Shown one piece after another: positions 57,619 through 64,000 of a stretch of DNA of 64,000 bases. Position numbers and translations under genes: made by a program. This DNA is from an uncultured Verrucomicrobiota bacterium. Its GTDB lineage: Bacteria; Verrucomicrobiota; Verrucomicrobiia; Opitutales; Intestinicryptomonadaceae. The stretch is from contig CASFDK010000037.1 in NCBI GenBank assembly GCA_949293415.1, positions 1-64,000 of the forward strand. The letters run 5' to 3'. The notes beneath the pieces were generated by a model. It saw nothing but the letters and a program-made list of their open reading frames with translations, was not told the origin of the DNA and ran no database searches. Each line of letters begins with the position of its first letter. Position 1 is the first letter of the stretch.

Positions 57619-58512
57619 CTATTTTTTAGACTCTGTATTTTTCCGCCAGACGCGGACGTACTCGATTTTGAATTTTGCGGGGAGATCGTCGGGTGAGGGG
57701 AGCCCTCCCCAGTACTTCATGATTTCGCAGTCCATGTTCAAATAGAGCGGGCGGTGGAAGTCTTCGTTTTTCATCTCGCGCATTACTCTTCCGTTGAGCG
57801 TCCATACTAGCTTCTCGGGTGTCCATAGAAGCCCCGCAACGTTGTAGCCGTCTGCGAATTTTTCGGGCACGATGGGCTTTTCGCCGCTAACCTTTCTGCC
57901 GAGCCACACTTTCGACTCTACATAGGGCGTGTCGGCAACGTGCGTCGTCATAAAGTAGTGCCCCGCGACTTTGTATTTCGTGCCGGTATTTTTGCCGAAT
58001 ATTTCGAAGATATCGATTTCTTCAATCTTGTTCCCCGGCTTGTATTTTTTCGGAGGGTCCAGTGGATCGTTTAGCCAGAAGGCGTTGCAGACTGTCGCGT
58101 TCATCGTCTTGAATTTCAGCTCGAAGTAGCCGTAGAGCACGCGTGTTTTACTGCGCACCTCCGCGGTCGAGTAGCCCTGTTTGCCTTCGGCTTTCATTTC
58201 GGGCGTTACTTCCGATTCGTCGGGAATTTTCGCCGTTAGCTCAAGCTTTCCGTTCCCGACGGAGACGTTGTTGCGGGAAAAGTGAAAGACCCCTTCGCGC
58301 CCCGTCCACGTCGGGTAGAAGTCTAACCATTTGTCGGAGTCGAGCTTGTCCGACTCGAATTCGTCGCTGAATCTTTCGTCCAAAACGTACTCGTCGGGGT
58401 TTAGAATGTTCTCCACAAGTACGGGCTTCCTGACTTCGTGCGTCTTTTCGACCGACGCGCATGCGTACAAAAGTGTGGCTACGGTTAAAAATATCGGCAA
58501 CTTGTTTCTCAT
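57619..58512 (-). CDS. GH16-family glycoside hydrolase, lipoprotein
   Basis: 297 residues with a lipoprotein signal (L-L-Y-A-C-A). The catalytic motif E-I-D-I-F-E at 165-170 gives nucleophile Glu165 and acid/base Glu170, in the beta-jelly-roll GH16 fold. Overall spacing (F-S-D-E-F near 48, S-T-A-E-V-R-S, and G-Y-F-E-L-K-F-K) resembles the agarase/porphyranase/carrageenase branch more than laminarinases. It probably cuts a beta-linked galactan or related polymer at the outer membrane. Together with the GH50-like enzyme it points to agar-like substrates. Confidence 0.82.
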   Translation of the reverse strand: MRNKLPIFLTVATLLYACASVEKTHEVRKPVLVENILNPDEYVLDERFSDEFESDKLDSDKWLDFYPTWTGREGVFHFSRNNVSVGNGKLELTAKIPDESEVTPEMKAEGKQGYSTAEVRSKTRVLYGYFELKFKTMNATVCNAFWLNDPLDPPKKYKPGNKIEEIDIFEIFGKNTGTKYKVAGHYFMTTHVADTPYVESKVWLGRKVSGEKPIVPEKFADGYNVAGLLWTPEKLVWTLNGRVMREMKNEDFHRPLYLNMDCEIMKYWGGLPSPDDLPAKFKIEYVRVWRKNTESKK

Positions 58513-58561
58513 AGCTTCTTTTATTTTCTATTTTTTTTACGGCATCCTTGCAGACAAAAAA

Positions 58562-58590
58562 AAACGGCACGGAAAGATTTTGTGCCGTTT
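58562..58590 (-). terminator. Terminator of the SDR gene
   Basis: AAACGGCAC (58562-58570) pairs with GTGCCGTTT (58582-58590), followed on the minus strand by a long T run. Confidence 0.88.
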
Positions 58591-58606
58591 CTGTTCTTTG
58601 CAAAAG

Positions 58607-59386
58607 TTAGCAGTCTACGTCGACGGGCATATGCTGGGCACTGCAACCAGCGTCGACAACAATGCGTTCGCCCGCAATATTCTTGGAGGCATCGGAAGCG
58701 AGGAACGCAACAGCCTGCGCAATATCGTCGGCAGTGGCTTCCTTACCGATGGGCGTGTTCAGGCGGCGACGCTTCATAACGGCTTCGTCAAGCTTGTCCC
58801 AACGGTCGGTGTAGATATAACCGGGGGCAACCTCGTTTACGCGGATACCCTTGGGCCCGAGATCGACAGCCATCGAACGCGTCAACGCATCAATGCCGCC
58901 CTTGCTGGAGACATACGCCGTGCGGTTGCGAATTGCGCGCATCGAAACATTCGAACCGAGATTTACGATTACACCGCGCGAAGGCTGGTTGAGCATCATC
59001 TTGACTGCCTGCTGCGAAACTTGAAACGTGCCGAGCATATTGGTCTTGAGAACCGTGAGGAAGTAGTCGGGATCCATATCCTCAAACGCGGGACCGATAC
59101 CCTGATTGCAGGCATTGTTTACGAGAATGTCGATGCGCCCGAACTTTTCGGCGATGACCGCAAACATATGCTTTACCTGCTCGAGATTCGAGATGTCGCA
59201 GGGGATTTCGACAAAGCCGTCAAGCCCCATATCGCGGAGGAACTTGCCGCCCTGCGCCGTGCTTTTTTCGGTCGAACCGCAGATACAGACCTTTGCGCCT
59301 TCCCTGATAAAGAGCGCGGCAATGCCGACGCCAGTATTTCTGCTCGCACCGGTTACGAGCACAACTTTATTTTCAAAACGTTTCAT
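58607..59386 (-). CDS. Short-chain dehydrogenase/reductase
   Basis: 259 residues from the ATG at 59384-59386; the longer open frame upstream lacks conserved sequence. T-G-A-S-R-N-T-G-V-G-I near the N-terminus is the NAD(P) loop, and N-N-A-C-N-Q (a variant of N-N-A-G) and Y-V-S-S-K-G-G-I-D-A-L carry the active-site Tyr/Lys. The protein ends in V-D-A-G-C-S. It resembles glucose-1-dehydrogenase/3-oxoacyl reductase-type SDRs; the substrate is not defined by context. Monocistronic, with its own terminator. Confidence 0.82.
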   Translation of the reverse strand: MKRFENKVVLVTGASRNTGVGIAALFIREGAKVCICGSTEKSTAQGGKFLRDMGLDGFVEIPCDISNLEQVKHMFAVIAEKFGRIDILVNNACNQGIGPAFEDMDPDYFLTVLKTNMLGTFQVSQQAVKMMLNQPSRGVIVNLGSNVSMRAIRNRTAYVSSKGGIDALTRSMAVDLGPKGIRVNEVAPGYIYTDRWDKLDEAVMKRRRLNTPIGKEATADDIAQAVAFLASDASKNIAGERIVVDAGCSAQHMPVDVDC

Positions 59387-59487
59387 AATATGTGTGTAGG
59401 TTTTTGTAAAAAATCGAAGCCAAAGGTATGTTATGTCGGGCTTTCTGCAAGCAATATCGCGCACGCGGGCGAATATTTTTTCGCGGG

Positions 59488-60123
59488 CTACGGGGCAAGC
59501 CTCGAGATTTCCCAAGCGCCGTCTTTCGGAGAATAGGCGAAACGGTCGTGGAGGCGGTTTTCGCGCCCCTGCCAAAACTCGAAATAGTTCGGGACGATTC
59601 TGAAACCGCCCCAGAAGTCGGGCAGTGGGATTTTACCGTCGGCGAACTTGCGCTTCATTTTGTCGAACTGCATCTCGAGAAGCGAACGCGAAGTTATTAT
59701 GCTGCTCTGGTTCGACACCCACGCGCCGAGCCTGCTGCCGAACGGACGCGAAAGAAAATAGCGCAGCGATTCGGCGGTCGAGACCTTTTCGGCGGTGCCG
59801 TTTATGCGCAGCTGACGCTCGAGGTCGAGCCAGACAAAGAGCGCGGAAACCTTGTTGTTGCCCTCGATGTCGTGCGCTTTTTTGCTGTGGTAGTTTGTGT
59901 AGAAAACGAAGCCGTTTTCGTCCCACGACTTCAAGAGCACGACGCGCGAAGTGGGCGCGCCGTCGGGCGATACGGTCGAAACGACCATTGCATTCGGTTC
60001 TTTGACCTTGCATTCGACGGCGTGGTCGAACCACTTCTCGAACTGCCTGAAGGGGTTGTCGTCGAGGTCGGAACGCTCGAGTCCGCCCTTGAGGTATTCG
60101 TTTCTGAATTGAAAAATGTCCAT
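59488..60123 (-). CDS. pdxH: Pyridoxamine 5'-phosphate oxidase
   Basis: 211 residues. The FMN-binding and substrate motifs are clear: S-R-V-V-L-L-K near 60, Y-T-N-Y-H-S-K-K-A, S-R-P-F-G-S-R-L-G-A-W-V-S and F-W-G-G-F-R, ending in R-L-A-P. It oxidises pyridoxine or pyridoxamine phosphate to PLP using O2, so the organism must meet some oxygen or use another acceptor. Its ATG directly follows the stop of the YihY gene, so it is the last gene of a six-gene operon. Confidence 0.95.
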   Translation of the reverse strand: MDIFQFRNEYLKGGLERSDLDDNPFRQFEKWFDHAVECKVKEPNAMVVSTVSPDGAPTSRVVLLKSWDENGFVFYTNYHSKKAHDIEGNNKVSALFVWLDLERQLRINGTAEKVSTAESLRYFLSRPFGSRLGAWVSNQSSIITSRSLLEMQFDKMKRKFADGKIPLPDFWGGFRIVPNYFEFWQGRENRLHDRFAYSPKDGAWEISRLAP

Positions 60124-61524
60124 TTATGATAGAATTTGTTTGAGGTTTTTCGAGCCGTTTTCGGATTCGGAAAATTTTGCGTAGGCGTTGAGTACGGTGC
60201 AGACGGAATCCTCGCGCGAACAGATGTGGCGCACGATGACGTCGTCGCCCTCGTTTCTGCTGAGCTTGGCGAAGAAGGCGGCAACGCTGACGCTTTCGGG
60301 GTCGACGGCGGGCTTGAAATAAGTATTGTCGCCGCCGTCCTCGAACTTGGCGGCGCAGACGAAATCCTTTTCGACAAGCCATTCGACACTGGCAAGCACC
60401 GCCGATTTCGGCATTTTGAGCGCGGACAGCAAGTGATCGATTGTCGGCGCGTGTGGCTTGTCGGCATAGAAATCCTTTTCTATTTCCGCAAAGGCGGCGA
60501 GGGCGCAGAGCTTGCGGGCGCGGTCGCCCATTTTGTTCCACGCGTCGTCGTCGGAGAGGAAATCTACGTACTGCACGGAGTAGGTTATCAGACATCCGAT
60601 GAGAATCATAGTCCAGAAAATGTAGAGGCTGAACATCGCCACGGCGACAATCGCCAAGTATCCGTAGAAATTCTGCTGCTTTGCAATGTAGCTTATGTAA
60701 AGGAACGACCCTTTATTGTTGAGCAGAAGCAGCCCGACCGTCACCAGCGCGCCGACGAACGCGGGCTTCCACGCAACGCGCGTCGGCGGAATGAATTTGT
60801 AGAAGGCGGCAAGCACGCACGCGATAATCGCAAGCCCGAGCGCATAGGTTATCGTAGAGGCGATTCCGCCCATATATTGGGCTACAAACGGAATGTCTCC
60901 AAAAAATTTCGGCATCTGCGAAGTCGTGAAAAACGTCATCGCGAAAATCATTCCGACCGAGCCGAAGAATATCATCGAGAAATAGAAAACGATGCGGTTT
61001 ATCCAGTTTCGCCCCTTTTTGATTCCCCAAATGAAATTGAATGCGTTTTCCATATTCACGCAAAGCAAAAGGCAGGTGCCGAGCATGGCGAAAAGCCCGA
61101 TTGTTCCCGCCTTTGCGCCCGCCTTTGAAATGTTGTCGATGAACGCTACAATCTCGGGATTGATTCCCGCAGACTGCCCGTCCGCGCCGCTCTGGATTTG
61201 GTTGAACGCGGGCATAACAAAAGTCGCAGCGTCCATTATTTTCTCGTAGACAATCTGCTTGTTGCCGCGGAAGAACATTCCCGCGAACATCAGCACTATT
61301 GCGATCAGCGGACCGATTGCAAGGAGCGTAGCGTACGAAAGCGACGAGGCCTGCACGAGTACGCGCTTGCCGAAAATTCCGCCGACCGTGCTTATGAGTA
61401 CGCGCAGAAAGGCGACCGCCTTGCCCTTGATTCCCATTGCGGCGATGTCGCGTTCCCAAATCGTCTTCGTAGCGAAACGTCTGATTCTTGCGGATAGTCC
61501 GAGTTTTTCCTGAGGTGTTTGCAT
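60124..61524 (-). CDS. YihY/BrkB-family inner-membrane protein
   Basis: 466 residues with about six membrane helices in the middle (about 45-320). Family marks include S-S-L-S-Y-A-T-L-L-A-I-G-P-L near residue 60 and Y-K-F-I-P-P-T-R-V-A-W-K-P-A near 240. The C-terminal ~150 residues are soluble and contain a winged-helix-like segment (I-D-H-L-L-S-A-L-K-M-P-K-S-A-V-L), an extension seen in some members. The molecular function of this family is unsettled. Stop codon and the pdxH start are adjacent. Confidence 0.85.
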   Translation of the reverse strand: MQTPQEKLGLSARIRRFATKTIWERDIAAMGIKGKAVAFLRVLISTVGGIFGKRVLVQASSLSYATLLAIGPLIAIVLMFAGMFFRGNKQIVYEKIMDAATFVMPAFNQIQSGADGQSAGINPEIVAFIDNISKAGAKAGTIGLFAMLGTCLLLCVNMENAFNFIWGIKKGRNWINRIVFYFSMIFFGSVGMIFAMTFFTTSQMPKFFGDIPFVAQYMGGIASTITYALGLAIIACVLAAFYKFIPPTRVAWKPAFVGALVTVGLLLLNNKGSFLYISYIAKQQNFYGYLAIVAVAMFSLYIFWTMILIGCLITYSVQYVDFLSDDDAWNKMGDRARKLCALAAFAEIEKDFYADKPHAPTIDHLLSALKMPKSAVLASVEWLVEKDFVCAAKFEDGGDNTYFKPAVDPESVSVAAFFAKLSRNEGDDVIVRHICSREDSVCTVLNAYAKFSESENGSKNLKQILS

Positions 61525-61534
61525 ATTGCAGTTT

Positions 61535-61864
61535 CTATAGAATTATTTTTGCGGCAAGCCCGAGCAAAGCCGAAAACGCCGCCGCCGCCGAAAGGGTTGC
61601 GCCACCGAGCGAATAGTGCGCGTATAGAAAAAATCCCGCAAAGGCGAAGCTCTTGAAGACGAGAAAATTCGACGGACGCAAGCCCGCCGCGAACCCGAGT
61701 GCCATAACAATGTCGAGCACAGCCGAAATACGCGCGGCGGTTTCCGCTATGCCCTCGCCGAAGTCGAGGCAGATCAGGGCTGCCGCCTCCGCGAGCAAAA
61801 TCGCCGCGAATGCAAAACCCGCAACGCGCCGCGCCTTTGTCTTGCCGCCGTTTTTACCGCTCAT
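61535..61864 (-). CDS. Small membrane protein of unknown function
   Basis: 109 residues. A basic N-terminus (K-N-G-G-K-T-K-A-R-R) precedes three or four short hydrophobic segments. It overlaps the end of nadK by 4 bp (ATGA), so it is translationally coupled, and lies 10 bp before the YihY gene. No family recognised. Confidence 0.6.
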   Translation of the reverse strand: MSGKNGGKTKARRVAGFAFAAILLAEAAALICLDFGEGIAETAARISAVLDIVMALGFAAGLRPSNFLVFKSFAFAGFFLYAHYSLGGATLSAAAAFSALLGLAAKIIL

Positions 61865-62694
61865 CTTTCGTATCTGCGAGGGTCTTCAGCCCAGCCGAGT
61901 TTGTTTCTGAGAATTGCGAAGTGCGAGTGTCCGCGCAGACGCACGAACTTCAGGGCGTTCGGAGGCATCGAAATTTCGACTTCCGAACCCTTTGTGAGCG
62001 TCGCCACTTTTTTGCCGTCGGCAATTAGCGCGCTTTCGCCGCTTACGCATTCGATTTTGATTTGCGCGCCGTAGTCGTAGACAAGGCTGCGGTTCGAAAG
62101 GGTGTGGGGGCATATGGGAGTCATCACAAACACGCGCCCCTTCGGGTGGATTATCGGACCTCCCGCGGAGAGGTTATATGCCGTCGAACCCGTTGGGGTC
62201 GAGAAAATCAACCCGTCTCCCGCGTAGGTTGCGATGAATTCCCTGTCGGCGGAAATGGAGAACTTCGATATTCCGTCGAGCCTTACGTCTTTGAATACTA
62301 GGTCGTTGAGGGCGGGGTAGCGTTTGCCCATATAGGTCGCCTCGAGCAGGGCTCGTTCGAGCACGCGGCGTTGCCCGCGCACGAGCGACAGAAATTCGCT
62401 TTCGGAAATTTCGTCGGTATACGTCGCGAGAAATCCGAGCTTGCCGAGGTTGATTCCGAACACGGGCAGGTCGAAGCGCGCGAGCGCGGGCACGCACGAA
62501 AGTATCGTGCCGTCGCCGCCGATTACGCAGCAGATGTCCTTGTCTTTGAACGCGCTCTCGGGCACGGGGAAGTCGGCGCGGATTTCGTATTCTATGCCGT
62601 TTGCCGCCGCGAGCTTCGACAGCTTTTCCGCAATGACTTCAGCCGACGGCTTTGTCTTGTTTACAACGAAAAGGATTTTCTTATTTTCATCCAC
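61861..62694 (-). CDS. nadK: NAD kinase
   Basis: 277 residues. The G-G-D-G-T motif with the catalytic Asp is near residue 58 (C-C-V-I-G-G-D-G-T), followed by G-I-N-L-G-K-L-G-F-L-A, N-D-L-V-F-K and T-P-T-G-S-T-A-Y-N-L-S-A-G-G-P. It phosphorylates NAD to NADP. It sits in the middle of the right-end operon, 43 bp after the GYF_2 gene. Confidence 0.95.
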   Translation of the reverse strand: MDENKKILFVVNKTKPSAEVIAEKLSKLAAANGIEYEIRADFPVPESAFKDKDICCVIGGDGTILSCVPALARFDLPVFGINLGKLGFLATYTDEISESEFLSLVRGQRRVLERALLEATYMGKRYPALNDLVFKDVRLDGISKFSISADREFIATYAGDGLIFSTPTGSTAYNLSAGGPIIHPKGRVFVMTPICPHTLSNRSLVYDYGAQIKIECVSGESALIADGKKVATLTKGSEVEISMPPNALKFVRLRGHSHFAILRNKLGWAEDPRRYER

Positions 62695-62737
62695 GATATT
62701 AAAAAACTACAATCCGCGCATTTTGGCAACCGAAAAT

Positions 62738-63145
62738 TCAGCCCTCCAATGTCGGATAGAAAATATCGAAAAAAAGGATTCCCAGAAGCGCGAACGTCGC
62801 CGACAGCGCGGCCGACAGAACCGCCGGCCTCCTCGCCCCTGCCGCCCAGAGATACGCCGCGATTGCCGCTGACGCCGCGAGGGTCCACGGCGAAAGAAAC
62901 GCAATTCCCGCGACCGCGTACGAAGCGAGGGCGAGTATGTCGGAGGGCGCATTTGCCGTCCGCGCGTCGGACTGTTCGAGCGCGTCCAAATCGACATCTT
63001 TCAGCGTGACGAACGCCGAATCCTTCGTGCCGATTTTGTGGAGCAACCCGATTCTGCCGCGCGAGAGCATATCCCTGATTTCCGCAACGGAATAGGGCCC
63101 GCTTTCCGCGCCCTTCCACTCCAAAAGGTAGATTTTTTTGTCCAT
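62738..63145 (-). CDS. GYF_2-domain membrane protein
   Basis: 135 residues. The N-terminal 50 residues (Y-L-L-E-W-K-G-A-E-S-G-P-Y-S-V-A-E-I) match the GYF_2 domain, a small protein-interaction module found at the N-terminus of many verrucomicrobial and planctomycete membrane proteins. Two or three hydrophobic helices follow (about 70-125). Role unknown. It begins 6 bp after the preceding stop in the same operon. Confidence 0.72.
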   Translation of the reverse strand: MDKKIYLLEWKGAESGPYSVAEIRDMLSRGRIGLLHKIGTKDSAFVTLKDVDLDALEQSDARTANAPSDILALASYAVAGIAFLSPWTLAASAAIAAYLWAAGARRPAVLSAALSATFALLGILFFDIFYPTLEG

Positions 63146-63151
63146 CGGAAT

Positions 63152-64000
63152 TTAGAGCGCGGCTTCGGCGAGAATTTCGCGCGTCGATTTTGTTTCGCAG
63201 AAAATGGGCGCGAGCGGCGCGAGTTTGCCCGCGCAGTCGGCGATTGTCTCGCCGATTTTTTCGAACCTGCCCGTCGCCGCGTTTACCGACCAGATTGCGC
63301 CCTTCGGCTCTTTAAATACCGATTCTGCGCCGTTTTCATCGCAGATTCCCACGAGCAGCAGCGGATTTTTCGCGGCGATTTTCAACGCCTTCACGTGCAT
63401 TTGCGCATCGCCGAGGTAGTCGGGCGCGGGCGCGGAATACAACTCGGCATCAATCAACTTCGCGCGGGAGTTCGATTCGAAAATCCACGAATAGTCGTTG
63501 AGTTGCTGCGAGTAGCGTTGCACTTTCTCCATCCGCTTTTTTGCGAGCGGCGAGTATTCGAGCAGCGTCTCCACGGGGTGTGCCGCGAGTTTCGCGAAGA
63601 CCGCGCCCTCGAGATACGCCTTGAAAATCGGGTTTGCCTTCGCCGACGCTATCGCGTTCAACGCTTCGAGCAGCGACCTCTCCGCCGCCTTTGCGTAGAC
63701 CGCCCTGCCGAGCAGCGACTCCGCGGGTTCGGTTTCGCCGCCGAGCAGCGAGCCGCGCGGCGGTCTGCCGTTGACGAAGTTCTTGCGGTAGACTTTCGCG
63801 GCGATGCGTCCGCCCGCGCCGACTTCCTCCACTTCCTGCACGGTTTCCGAGCCGCCCGACCATTTGCGTGTTTTTTCGTTCATTTTGCCGACGGTGTAGA
63901 CTCCGTAGCCGTCTTCGCGTGTGTATCTGTAGAGGTTTGTAAGAAGTCTGTTTCGGGGCAGGGATTCGCGCAGGGCCAGTCCCGCCGATTCGATTCTGTC
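63152..64000 (-). CDS. Protein of unknown function (5' end outside window)
   Basis: The frame is open to the window edge: 39 codons precede the Met at 63881-63883 without a stop (R-E-S-L-P-R-N-R-L-L-T-N-L-Y-R-Y), so the true start lies upstream. The visible 282 residues are soluble, with an Ala/Leu/Lys-rich helical middle (A-L-N-A-I-A-S-A-K-A-N-P-I-F) and a C-terminal part with W-S-V-N-A-A-T-G-R-F. No family recognised. First visible gene of the operon that includes nadK and pdxH. Confidence 0.65.
   Translation of the reverse strand, partial: DRIESAGLALRESLPRNRLLTNLYRYTREDGYGVYTVGKMNEKTRKWSGGSETVQEVEEVGAGGRIAAKVYRKNFVNGRPPRGSLLGGETEPAESLLGRAVYAKAAERSLLEALNAIASAKANPIFKAYLEGAVFAKLAAHPVETLLEYSPLAKKRMEKVQRYSQQLNDYSWIFESNSRAKLIDAELYSAPAPDYLGDAQMHVKALKIAAKNPLLLVGICDENGAESVFKEPKGAIWSVNAATGRFEKIGETIADCAGKLAPLAPIFCETKSTREILAEAAL

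Overview
The window reads as a chromosomal segment of an anaerobic or facultative, polysaccharide-degrading member of the Verrucomicrobiota, most likely Opitutae-like, or a close PVC relative. The basis is gene content: a PEP-CTERM protein, tandem DUF4838 proteins, GH50/GH106/GH10/GH16 enzymes, a Tat-exported Gfo/Idh/MocA lipoprotein and a cytochrome b558-type succinate dehydrogenase/fumarate reductase. This is inferred from protein families; there is no rRNA or other taxonomic marker in the window.

Layout. Positions 1-3050 are a degraded mobile-element zone: the 3' end of an ISL3-type transposase, tRNA-Met/Ile2(CAT), tRNA-Gly(CCC), a tyrosine-recombinase remnant with an in-frame amber codon, a PEP-CTERM protein and an internally deleted IS3-type element. 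From 3.2 to 8.5 kb lie a GH10 xylanase, a frameshifted bacterioferritin, leuD-exbB-exbD, a GNAT acetyltransferase and purC. From 8.6 to 14.5 kb is a compact chemosensory operon (MCP, CheW, a WspD-like CheW with an N-terminal cysteine cluster, and a hybrid CheA-REC) that matches the Wsp signalling core but lacks CheR, CheB and a diguanylate cyclase nearby. A glycosyltransferase, dnaK and groES-groEL follow.

From 19.8 to 24 kb is a GH50-like operon with a secreted protein of unknown function and a small membrane protein. Next come sdhCAB (24.1-27.6 kb), a GH13 amylase, a 1200-residue GH106-like rhamnosidase, a palindrome-rich intergenic tract (33.1-33.4 kb), fabG and a Gfo/Idh/MocA oxidoreductase. 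A 2.9-kb fragment of a phage-type large polyvalent protein, truncated at both ends, sits at 35.7-38.6 kb. It is followed by glcD-glcF, two tandem parallel beta-helix proteins, a very large protein that I read as a pyrophosphate-type PEP carboxykinase, and three tandem DUF4838 proteins (48.8-56.1 kb). The right end holds a ThiF/MoeB-like protein, a decayed membrane-protein gene, a second copy of the palindromic repeat, tRNA-Leu(TAG), a GH16 lipoprotein, an SDR, and a six-gene operon (unknown, GYF_2 membrane protein, nadK, small membrane protein, YihY, pdxH).

How the genes fit together. Exported glycoside hydrolases and lyase-like proteins would release sugars from plant or algal polysaccharides. 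The b558-type SDH/FRD with the proposed PPi-PEPCK fits succinate-forming fermentation, and glcDF would oxidise glycolate or lactate. Most predicted operons end in clear hairpin-plus-T-run terminators. Shine-Dalgarno sequences are often weak, so several start codons are uncertain.
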